DNA from: Caenimonas koreensis DSM 17982
GTDB taxonomy: Bacteria > Pseudomonadota > Gammaproteobacteria > Burkholderiales > Burkholderiaceae_C
Assembly: GCF_009646335.1 (NCBI RefSeq)
Contig: NZ_WJBU01000029.1
Span: 1 to 40,248, forward strand
Length of the DNA stretch: 40,248 nt
Direction: 5' to 3'
Shown here: one piece after another, positions 15,476 through 22,048 of the stretch
How positions within the stretch are numbered: position 1 is the stretch's first letter
Layout: each line of letters starts with the position of its first letter
Notes under the pieces: generated by a model
What the model was told of the DNA's origin: nothing
Seen by the model: the letters and a program-made list of their open reading frames with translations, nothing else
The model's database searches: none
Position numbers and translations under genes: made by a program

Positions 15476-17459
15476 CGACGGTAGTTGGCTCTGGAACGAC
15501 GGAAGAGTATCTGGACTTATCCGCTGGGTACACCACCGCCGTCTTCACACTTCGTTGATGGAGCCCTGTAGCAGAAAAGCGCAGGCGTACGTCGCGCCGC
15601 AATTCCGCCTGGGCAAACACCGCCGCCTCATAGGAGGAGCCGGAACTCTGGAGCAGTCCCGAATACAGCGACTGCTCCAGCGCACGCCGGTAGCTGAAGG
15701 TCGCCCCATACTTCATAGAACGGACGGCAGCGTCGATCGATATCTTGGTTGCAGCAAATGGCACTGCGTCGGCATCGCGTGTAAGCCCACCATTGAACAC
15801 CTTGGCTTTGCCATAAGACTGGCTCAATTCAGTGTTCACGCCCCACACCTTCGTCGACAGCTTGCCTTCCAGGTGCACAAATGTTCCCGAGCCCAGGTTA
15901 ACTGGCGATTCAACATAGCTCCCCCCTCTGCTCTCGAGCGCCTTGACGATCACGTCGTGCGAGCGGCGGTACTGCGCGGCGAGCGACCACTTGAGAGGTT
16001 CGCCATTACCCGACAGCGAGACCTCGACAGAGTTTGCAAGTTCCGGGCGCAGCGATGGATTGCCCAGATAGTCAGGGTCGAATGGAGTGTTTCTCGCTGA
16101 GCGTTCGGCGCCTGTGAGTTCGTCACCGGTAGGCAAACGCACCCGGCGTCCGGCGGTCAGATTGAACGCCATGTTCGGCGAGACTTGCCAATCAACCCCC
16201 ACGGAAGGCTGTGCAATCGTGCCTCCAGTCGCAGGGCCGGCCGAAACCTTTACTGAGTAATCGAGCACACGCAGACCGAGCTTGAAGTTCGCTGTGGCGA
16301 TCGTCCTGGAAACTTCGCCAAAGACTGCCAGCCGATGTTGGTGAGTGCCAAAGTCGCTAGATTGGGCGCCGAGCGATCGCGACCCGGCAGTTAGGTCGAA
16401 ATGATCCTGCCGCTGGGCGATCACCAGTTCCGTACCCAATGACCACGCGCCGAACCTGGACGACTCGCCGTCAAGCTGATACGCCGCCGAAACGCTTCGA
16501 TTCGTATAGTCCTGCTGCCTTGTAAGGGAGTCCGTTAGTACACCGAATGAGGCTACGTTACGCGCACTCTCCCTGGTTGTATTGCTAAATCGCAGCTTCG
16601 CTGTGGTGCTGACATCTCGTGTAAGGGGAGCACTGTAGACAATGCTGGGCGCGACCGTGCGCGTCAGCACATCTATCCCCCAAATATTGTCAAGGGTGCC
16701 AGCCGGCTCAAGAAACTCGTCGCCACGGCGACGAGACCTTCTCAAGGTGACGGGAAGCGACAAGTTGAGGACTGCGTCGTCGAATCTGGCCTCCAGCGCC
16801 GGATTCAGGAAAACCTCACCCACTCTTGAAAAGTATTGAATTTGGGATTGTCGGTTATACCCGGGCCCCACACCCGTTTGATACTCCACGCCAGCCGTTC
16901 TCGGCCAACGCACACTGGCACTCACCGTGATTTGCCCGACATCAGTGGAGTAGCCCGGTGACTTCAAGCTGATTGATGAACCAATCTCATTGCCCCGCAG
17001 GTCGACAGACATCTTCATTTCGCCGCCTGCAGCCGGCCGCCGTTTTGTAACTATATTGATGAAGCCAACGGAACCTGACTGCGCGGCTGACGAAGTGGTG
17101 TCCACTTGAACGCGTTCGACATCTTCGACACTGATGGATTCGAGATCGTCTGCGGACGCAAGAGACTGACCGTTCAGCATGACCCCGAGCGAATTCTGGC
17201 TCTGCCCGAGAAGTTTCAGGATCGTCCTTCCTGAAACCGTCTTCTCCACAGTGATCGACGGTATGTTCTTGATGAGATCGTAGATGTTCGTGGGATTGAA
17301 ATTTCGTAATTCGTCACCGGTGATGTCGGTGTAGTTCGATGTGTTGAAGGTCTTGTTGGCCTTGATCTCTACAGCCGGCAGGCTCTGCGCTCCCACGTAG
17401 CCAGATGCCAAGGCGCCGAGAACGGCAACGCACCGCGTGTACTTCATTGTTTGCTTCAT
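15450..17459 (-). CDS. TonB-dependent outer-membrane receptor
   Basis: A 669-residue receptor. The signal peptide is residues 1 to about 24 (MKQTMKYTRCVAVLGALASG...). The plug domain follows: ELRNFNPTNIYDLIKNIPSI, VMLNGQSLASADDLESISVE and VERVQVDTTSSAAQSGSVGFINIVTK, which match the usual plug signatures. The remaining about 500 residues are beta-barrel strands (SPNMAFNLTAGRRVRLPTGDEL, GNPSLRPELANSVEV). The last residues are LELAL, so the usual terminal Phe or Trp is absent. The ATG at 17459 is preferred over 17510 because the signal peptide starts there and GAGGGG lies upstream. Such receptors import siderophores, metal chelates or peptides with TonB energy. Its convergent overlap with the JmjC-like gene suggests it is part of the same locus. 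Confidence 0.85.
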   Translation of the reverse strand: MKQTMKYTRCVAVLGALASGYVGAQSLPAVEIKANKTFNTSNYTDITGDELRNFNPTNIYDLIKNIPSITVEKTVSGRTILKLLGQSQNSLGVMLNGQSLASADDLESISVEDVERVQVDTTSSAAQSGSVGFINIVTKRRPAAGGEMKMSVDLRGNEIGSSISLKSPGYSTDVGQITVSASVRWPRTAGVEYQTGVGPGYNRQSQIQYFSRVGEVFLNPALEARFDDAVLNLSLPVTLRRSRRRGDEFLEPAGTLDNIWGIDVLTRTVAPSIVYSAPLTRDVSTTAKLRFSNTTRESARNVASFGVLTDSLTRQQDYTNRSVSAAYQLDGESSRFGAWSLGTELVIAQRQDHFDLTAGSRSLGAQSSDFGTHQHRLAVFGEVSRTIATANFKLGLRVLDYSVKVSAGPATGGTIAQPSVGVDWQVSPNMAFNLTAGRRVRLPTGDELTGAERSARNTPFDPDYLGNPSLRPELANSVEVSLSGNGEPLKWSLAAQYRRSHDVIVKALESRGGSYVESPVNLGSGTFVHLEGKLSTKVWGVNTELSQSYGKAKVFNGGLTRDADAVPFAATKISIDAAVRSMKYGATFSYRRALEQSLYSGLLQSSGSSYEAAVFAQAELRRDVRLRFSATGLHQRSVKTAVVYPADKSRYSSVVPEPTTVAIALELAL

Positions 17460-17622
17460 GTAACGCCCCTCGACAGCGCGACGCGACGTCCAAAGCCGCG
17501 TCCTCTGCACGCTTAGTGTATCGGCAGACTGCTTTTATGTAGTCTTTGAAACTACTATTTTGCTTTTTTATGATTAAAAAGAATCACAATTCTAGAAGAA
17601 CGAATCTCTAAAAATTGTTGGC
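17460..17622 (-). promoter_or_regulatory. A/T-rich leader and promoter region of the TonB-dependent receptor
   Basis: The 17530-17620 stretch is the most A/T-rich in the window. It contains a dyad GTAGT/ACTAC at 17539-17555 and a stretch around 17572-17595 (GATTAAAAAGAATCACAATT) with partial resemblance to a Fur box. Either could be an operator for the minus-strand receptor gene. I cannot place a convincing -35/-10 pair. Confidence 0.35.
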
Positions 17623-17668
17623 GTGACCATGGATGCGTCGACACCTGCCGGTGCTGGCTCAGGTATGG

Positions 17669-18025
17669 TCAAAGTCTTTCGCTGGCCAGCAGCGGGAAGA
17701 TCGCCTCGAAATCCGACTGGTTACGGCCTGTGTCCAGGGGCACATGTAGAGAAGGCCAGCAACCACGGCGAGCGAGCGTGGCGAGCCGCAGACCAGCGAC
17801 GAGTTGATGACCCTACTTCGCGCTCAGCACAGCGGCCACGCCGGGCGCAGGATCGGTGAGGTACAGCAGGCATCGGCCGTCGAAGTGGTCACGCAAAGTG
17901 CGCAACCAGCCGTGAACGGGTGGGCGTGCGAGCTCACGCCAACGACGGTTATCTCTGGCACTCGCGGCTCCACTGAAATTTCTAAGGTGCCACAGTGTGG
18001 CAACCGGGCCGTTGAGTATGGTCAA
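17669..18025 (-). pseudogene. decayed minus-strand reading frame of unknown family, split by TAG
   Basis: One minus-strand frame reads as protein-like sequence from about 18025 (LTILNGPVATLWHLRNF...) to a TAG at 17815-17813, then continues in the same frame to a TGA at 17671-17669 (ending NQSDFEAIFPLLASERL). The composition on both sides of the TAG resembles coding sequence of this genome, so I read it as an interrupted gene, possibly also missing its 5' part under the start of the channel gene. I do not recognise the family. The alternative is that the region is simply non-coding. No other gene is convincing between 17460 and 18132. Confidence 0.35.
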
Positions 18026-18131
18026 CGCGGCGAAGCCGGGTGCGCAGCGCGGCCCGGCGTCTGCGGCCGACGACCCTTTCGCGGATACTGATGAGATGAC
18101 CCGTCACGCGCGATTTGCACGGCTGGTGGAC

Positions 18132-19793
18132 ATGCGTCACCTGCTAGCCGCCCCACTGCTTGCCCTGTTCTGCGCCGCTGCACTGGCGCAGGCTGCACCC
18201 GAGGCAAATTCGCCGACTGCGCCGGTCACGGCAACTGCGCCGGCTGCAGCGACACCGAAGCCTGCGACGGCGCAGCCGGTGGCTGTCGAGCGGCTGGTGC
18301 TTTTCAGCCGGCCGATTTTTACGTTTCGCGGGGCGTTCATGGGTGTGTCAGCGCCTGACAGGGCCAAGCGTGCCCACGCGCGCATCCGCGACCAGCTCGA
18401 ACTGGTGGGGCCGCATGCGGTGAGCCTGAAAGAGGACACCTTCGGCATCGAAGTGCGCATCGACGGCGCCACCAGCTTTGTGGTGACAGCGGGCGACCTG
18501 GACCCTGCGCGTGAAGACACACTGGAGCAGGCGGCGCAGCGCGCGGCTTCTGCGCTGGCCGTTGCCATCAAGGAAAGCGCCGAGAGCCGCAACCTGGAAG
18601 CACTGACACGCGCGCTGGCGTTGGCCATGGCAGGAACAGGTCTTTACGCGGGGCTGGTGTGGGTTGCAGCGCGCGCACGCCGTGTGCTGGCGCGCCAGCT
18701 GATAGCCGCCACAACCCTCCACTCGGCCAAGTTGCATGTTGGCGGAATGGCGCTGTTGCAGCGCGACCGCATCAGCCGCTTTGTGCGCGCCATGCTGACG
18801 CTGGTGTACCGCCTGCTGGTGCTGTTGATGACGCTGGAGTGGGTGAGCTTTGTGTTGCGCAGCTTTCCGTTCACGCGCGCGTGGGGAGAGTCGCTCAATG
18901 GCTATCTGTTGAGCCTGGCAGCGCCTGTGTTCATGGCGGCTGCGGGCGCCGTGCCGCAGTTGCTGGTGGCGCTGCTGATCTTCTACATCGCCTACCTCGT
19001 CACGCAGGCGCTTGAGCGCTTTTTAACGAACGTGCAAAGCGGTGCGATGAAGCTGCACTGGCTTGACGCGGATGTAGTGGCACCCACGCAGCGCATTGCC
19101 AAAGTGGTGATCTGGCTCTTTGCGCTTGCCATGGCCTACCCGTACCTGCCAGGGTCGGACACAGAGGCATTCAAGGGCCTTTCAGTGCTGGTGGGGCTGA
19201 TGCTGTCGCTGGGCGCATCGAGCCTGGTGGGGCAAGGCGCGAGCGGCTTGATACTGACTTATGGGCGGGCCTTTCGCAAAGGCGATTACGTGCGCATTGC
19301 CAATGAAGAAGGCACTGTGACGGAGATGGGAATATTCACCACCCGCATACGCACCGGCCTGGGCGAAGAGCTCACCATTTCCAACGCCAGCATCCTGGGC
19401 GCCACCACCAAGAACTATTCGCGCACCGTGAAGGGCCGGGGCTTCGTCATCGACACCACGGTGAGCATCGGCTACGACACGCCGTGGCGGCAAGTGCACG
19501 CCATGTTGATCGAAGCGGCAGCCCGCACCGACGGCCTTGCGCCTGACCCGGCGCCGCAAGTCTTCCAGATGGCACTGAACGACTGGTACCCGGTCTATCG
19601 CGTGGTGTGCCAGGCAATACCGACAGAGCCGCGCACACGCGCCATGCTGCTTTCAGCGCTGCACGCAAACATCCAGGACGTGTTCAACGAAAACGGCGTG
19701 CAGATCATGTCGCCGCATTACTTTGCGGACCCGGCGCAGGCGAAGGTGGTGCCGCCGGAGAAGTGGCAGGGTGGGCCTGCGGGCGCGGGTTGA
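18132..19793 (+). CDS. MscS-family mechanosensitive ion channel
   Basis: A protein of about 553 residues. The signal peptide is MRHLLAAPLLALFCAAALAQ, which fixes the start at 18132 (ATG codons or GTGs further upstream add low-complexity sequence). A periplasmic domain of about 130 residues follows, then membrane segments (LALAMAGTGLYAGLVWVA, LLVLLMTLEWVSFVL, VFMAAAGAVPQLLVALLIF, IAKVVIWLFALAMAYPYL) and the pore-lining helix GLSVLVGLMLSLGASSLVGQ, rich in the Gly/Ala/Ser packing of MscS TM3. The beta-domain reads GDYVRIANEEGTVTEMGIFTTRIRT with the C-terminal VSIGYDTPW. It is thus an extended MscS-type channel of the inner membrane, which releases solutes or helps osmotic adaptation. Confidence 0.9.
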   Translation: MRHLLAAPLLALFCAAALAQAAPEANSPTAPVTATAPAAATPKPATAQPVAVERLVLFSRPIFTFRGAFMGVSAPDRAKRAHARIRDQLELVGPHAVSLKEDTFGIEVRIDGATSFVVTAGDLDPAREDTLEQAAQRAASALAVAIKESAESRNLEALTRALALAMAGTGLYAGLVWVAARARRVLARQLIAATTLHSAKLHVGGMALLQRDRISRFVRAMLTLVYRLLVLLMTLEWVSFVLRSFPFTRAWGESLNGYLLSLAAPVFMAAAGAVPQLLVALLIFYIAYLVTQALERFLTNVQSGAMKLHWLDADVVAPTQRIAKVVIWLFALAMAYPYLPGSDTEAFKGLSVLVGLMLSLGASSLVGQGASGLILTYGRAFRKGDYVRIANEEGTVTEMGIFTTRIRTGLGEELTISNASILGATTKNYSRTVKGRGFVIDTTVSIGYDTPWRQVHAMLIEAAARTDGLAPDPAPQVFQMALNDWYPVYRVVCQAIPTEPRTRAMLLSALHANIQDVFNENGVQIMSPHYFADPAQAKVVPPEKWQGGPAGAG

Positions 19794-19877
19794 TCGGCAG
19801 GAAATCGGTGCGATTTTGGGGGCTGGGGCACGCAGCTAGCGGGGGCTTGGCGGCATAATTCGCGCAGATCATCAATC

Positions 19878-20186
19878 ATGAACGCCCTGCTCGACCGCAA
19901 TCGCAACGAAGTCGCCAGACTGTGCCAACGGTCAGGCGCGCGGCGGCTTGATGCATTTGGATCCGTCACACGCGCTGACTTCGATCCCCAACAAAGCGAT
20001 CTGGATTTTCTGGTCGAGTTCGACAGCGTGCCCCCGGCCGCATATGCCCAAGCCTTCTTTGAGTTGAAGGAGGGCCTTGAAACCTTGTTCGGCCGGCCGG
20101 TGGACCTGCTGACGCCGAGCAGCCTGACGAACCCTTTCCTGCGCCGGCGCGTGAGCGCTGAGCGGCAGGTGATCTATGCATCCTGA
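19878..20186 (+). CDS. mntA: MntA-like nucleotidyltransferase antitoxin
   Basis: A 102-residue minimal nucleotidyltransferase. Gly 28-Ser 29 and Asp 41-x-Asp 43 in SDLDFLVEF form the catalytic pattern; the spacing is one residue longer than the common GSX10DXD. A third acid may be the Asp in RPVDLLTPSSL. In the HepT/MntA system this protein neutralises HepT by AMPylating its tyrosine. It overlaps the hepT start by 11 bases, the order antitoxin then toxin. It begins at an ATG 84 bases after the channel gene, with only a weak ribosome-binding site. Confidence 0.85.
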   Translation: MNALLDRNRNEVARLCQRSGARRLDAFGSVTRADFDPQQSDLDFLVEFDSVPPAAYAQAFFELKEGLETLFGRPVDLLTPSSLTNPFLRRRVSAERQVIYAS

Positions 20187-20517
20187 TGCGGAAAAACTGC
20201 TGTGGGATGCGCAGCAGGCCGCTGATCGCGTAGCGAGATTCACCAAAGGTCGAACACTCGCTGATTACGAGGCCGACGACTTTCTGCGATCAGCCGTTGA
20301 ACGTCAGTTCGAGATTGTTGGGGAGGCGCTCAATCGCTTATCCCGAGTTGATCCCGCGACGGCGTCAACCATTGCTGATCTACCCCGCGTTGTCGCCTTT
20401 CGGAACGTGCTTGCACATGGCTACGCGAGCGTAGACAACCGGATTGTGTGGGGCGTTATCGAAGGCAGCCTGGACTCACTGCGGGCCGCTCTTGATCGAC
20501 TGCTCGCGCAACCATAA
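20176..20517 (+). CDS. hepT: HepT-like toxin (HEPN-domain RNase)
   Basis: A 113-residue all-helical HEPN protein. The catalytic motif RX4HXY is intact in FRNVLAHGYASVD (Arg about 76, His about 81, Tyr about 83), so it can be an active RNase and its tyrosine a target for AMPylation by the adjacent MntA-like protein. The N-terminal helices include VERQFEIVGEALNRLSRVD, a family hallmark. The ATG at 20176 is within the last codons of mntA, indicating coupled synthesis. The pair stands next to tRNA-Phe. Confidence 0.9.
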   Translation: MHPDAEKLLWDAQQAADRVARFTKGRTLADYEADDFLRSAVERQFEIVGEALNRLSRVDPATASTIADLPRVVAFRNVLAHGYASVDNRIVWGVIEGSLDSLRAALDRLLAQP

Positions 20518-20631
20518 GTTGCCCGGCCGAAGTGCCTGAACTAGAGCATCCGCTGCTCGACTAATGTGACTTCACCATCATCACTCGTGATGGCATGACC
20601 GGGCATATCAACTAGCGCCAGCCAGTCGTGA

Positions 20632-20666
20632 AAACGCCCCGGAGCCGTGAAGCTTCCGAGGCGTTT
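20632..20666 (-). terminator. terminator downstream of tRNA-Phe
   Basis: AAACGCC...GGCGTTT with an inner CGGA/TCCG stem forms a long interrupted hairpin starting just past the 3' end of tRNA-Phe. On the minus strand the stem ends in GGGGCGTTTTC. It fits a factor-independent terminator of the tRNA, although the U-run is short. Confidence 0.6.
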
Positions 20667-20671
20667 GATTC

Positions 20672-20747
20672 TGGTGGCCTGGGGCGGAATCGAACCACCG
20701 ACACGCGGATTTTCAATCCGCTGCTCTACCAACTGAGCTACCGGGCC
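20672..20747 (-). tRNA. tRNA-Phe(GAA)
   Basis: A 76-base cloverleaf with encoded CCA. The D arm reads GCTCAGTTGGTAGAGC, the anticodon loop TTGAAAA gives GAA (Phe), and the T arm is GGTGG-TTCGATT-CCGCC. The acceptor stem GGCCCGG/CCAGGCC has a C-A mismatch at the fifth pair, where a C-G pair would be expected; see findings. Confidence 0.95.
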
Positions 20748-20953
20748 GTGAGCTAATGATTATAGCCGGAGTGAAATGAGGTCGAGGCGGGGGCAGGAAA
20801 GAACCACCCGGATTCGCACGCACAACGAGCTGCTCTTTCCGGAATGTGGCAATCCCGCAGTTCAGGTCGCATCCGTCTTCTGCGCGTGAGCGATGGTTTA
20901 GCCCATGCAGGGCTCCGCAACTCGTCAGTTAGCATGCGCGGGCTCCTGCACAG

Positions 20954-21229
20954 GTGCGCCGCTCCAGCAAAGACATGGACATCACCTGCAAGGATCCGAT
21001 GAACTCTGACGCAGTGGGCCGCGCAATTTCGCGTGCCAATGCGCGCCTGGCCGGCAACATCATTTTTGGCGGCGGCATCGGCGCGATCATCGATCACAAC
21101 AAGGGCACGGCTTACACGTACCCGACGTGGGTGCAGCTGGTGTTCGGCCAGACACTGGTGTTTGATCGCCGCGCGGAAAACGAAGGGCAGCCGGTGGTTG
21201 GGGTCAAACCTGAGGCCGCTGCTAAGTGA
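20954..21229 (+). pseudogene. C-terminal fragment of a secreted/lipoprotein-like protein
   Basis: The frame from a TAG at 20930 to TGA at 21229 encodes a protein-like segment RRSSKDMDITCKDP, then a glycine-rich hydrophobic stretch (NIIFGGGIGAIIDHNKGTAY) and YPTWVQLVFGQTLVF. This is the C-terminal half of a family of small bacterial envelope lipoproteins that normally start with a signal peptide, lipobox and about 80 residues. None of that is found upstream, and no good start codon or ribosome-binding site exists. It therefore looks truncated. A short expressed protein from the GTG at 20954 or the ATG at 20975 cannot be excluded. Confidence 0.55.
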
Positions 21230-21245
21230 TTGCTGATGGGCAATG

Positions 21246-21276
21246 AAAAACGGTCGCTGCGGCGACCGTTTTTTTT
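21246..21276. terminator. strong bidirectional terminator
   Basis: A 12-bp stem AAAAACGGTCGC/GCGACCGTTTTT with a 4-base loop (21258-21261) is followed by extra T residues to 21276 on the + strand and by a TTTTT run on the minus strand. It separates the truncated + strand fragment from the convergent ntrX gene and would stop transcription both ways. Confidence 0.85.
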
Positions 21277-21302
21277 GGGCGAGGGGAGTGCCCCCACCCC
21301 GG

Positions 21303-21323
21303 CCCTCCCCCAGAGGGGGAGGG
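21303..21323. repeat. REP-like palindrome
   Basis: CCCTCCCCC-AGA-GGGGGAGGG is a perfect 9-bp palindrome with a 3-base spacer, placed just before the 3' end of ntrX in a C-rich stretch. Palindromes of this composition are common intergenic repeats in Burkholderiales genomes. Only one copy is in this window. Confidence 0.5.
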
Positions 21324-21325
21324 AG

Positions 21326-22021
21326 TTAAGAGGCCGCGCTGCGCTTGCCGCGCGACAAGTCCACGCCCAGCTGCTTCAACTTGCGATACAGGTGCGTGCG
21401 TTCCAGCCCCGTCTTCTCGGCCACGCGCGTCATCGATCCACCTTCCTTCGCCAGGTGGAACTCGAAGTACGACTTTTCGAATTCATCGCGCGCATCGCGC
21501 AGCGGCTTGTCCAGCTCGAACAGCTGGCGCGCTTGCGGGCCCATCTCCACCACTGGTGGCAGGGTCTGGCCGCCTGTCATCGCCGCCTCGACCGTCAAGT
21601 CCGCCAGCACGGACACTGCTACGCCTTGCATGCCCGGCTTGCGCGCCATGCCGGGGCTGTTGCGGGCCAGGCCGGCTTCAACGGCCTTCAGCAGCTTTTG
21701 CATGGTGATCGGCTTTTCAAGAAACGACTGCGCGCCGATCTTGGTGGCTTCCACCGCTGTCTCTATGGTGGCGTGGCCGCTCATCATGATCACCGGCATG
21801 CTCAGCAGGCCCGTGGTGGACCATTCCTTGAGCAGCGTCACGCCATCGGTGTCGGGCATCCAGATGTCGAGCAGCACCAGGTCTGGTCTCGTTCTGCCGC
21901 GTGCAGCACGCGCTTGCGCCGCGTTCTCTGCCAGTTCAACGTTGTGGCCTTCATCGTTCAGGATTTCTGAGAGCAGGTCGCGTATGCCGAGTTCGTCGTC
22001 GACCACCAAGATGTTTGCCAT
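21326..22021 (-). CDS. NtrX-like response regulator without AAA+ domain
   Basis: A 231-residue response regulator. The receiver domain (about 1-120) has the acidic pocket VVDDE, the phospho-acceptor Asp in LLDIWMPDTDG, the Thr/Ser switch MSGHA and the Lys in FLEKPI. A linker of about 60 residues replaces the sigma-54-binding AAA+ domain of canonical NtrX. The C-terminus is a Fis-type HTH (MTRVAEKTGLERTHLYRKLKQLGVD). It lies 27 bases after the NtrY-like kinase, its cognate sensor. The pair is a conserved Burkholderiales arrangement; it may govern nitrogen, redox or envelope responses. Confidence 0.85.
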   Translation of the reverse strand: MANILVVDDELGIRDLLSEILNDEGHNVELAENAAQARAARGRTRPDLVLLDIWMPDTDGVTLLKEWSTTGLLSMPVIMMSGHATIETAVEATKIGAQSFLEKPITMQKLLKAVEAGLARNSPGMARKPGMQGVAVSVLADLTVEAAMTGGQTLPPVVEMGPQARQLFELDKPLRDARDEFEKSYFEFHLAKEGGSMTRVAEKTGLERTHLYRKLKQLGVDLSRGKRSAAS

Positions 22022-22048
22022 AGGTACCGGATGCTTTTTCGAGTGTTG

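Noticed and set aside
17623..18091. Small + strand frames before the MscS channel
   Set aside because: Arg/Ala-rich composition, no ribosome-binding site, and the opposite strand looks more protein-like.
20541..20732. Short minus-strand frame reading VGGSIPPQAT
   Set aside because: That phrase is the translated tRNA-Phe sequence, a common annotation artefact.
17620..20747. tRNA-Phe as the attachment site of an integrated element carrying HepT/MntA
   Set aside because: I found no second copy of the tRNA 3' end to its left and no integrase gene, so integration there is unsupported.
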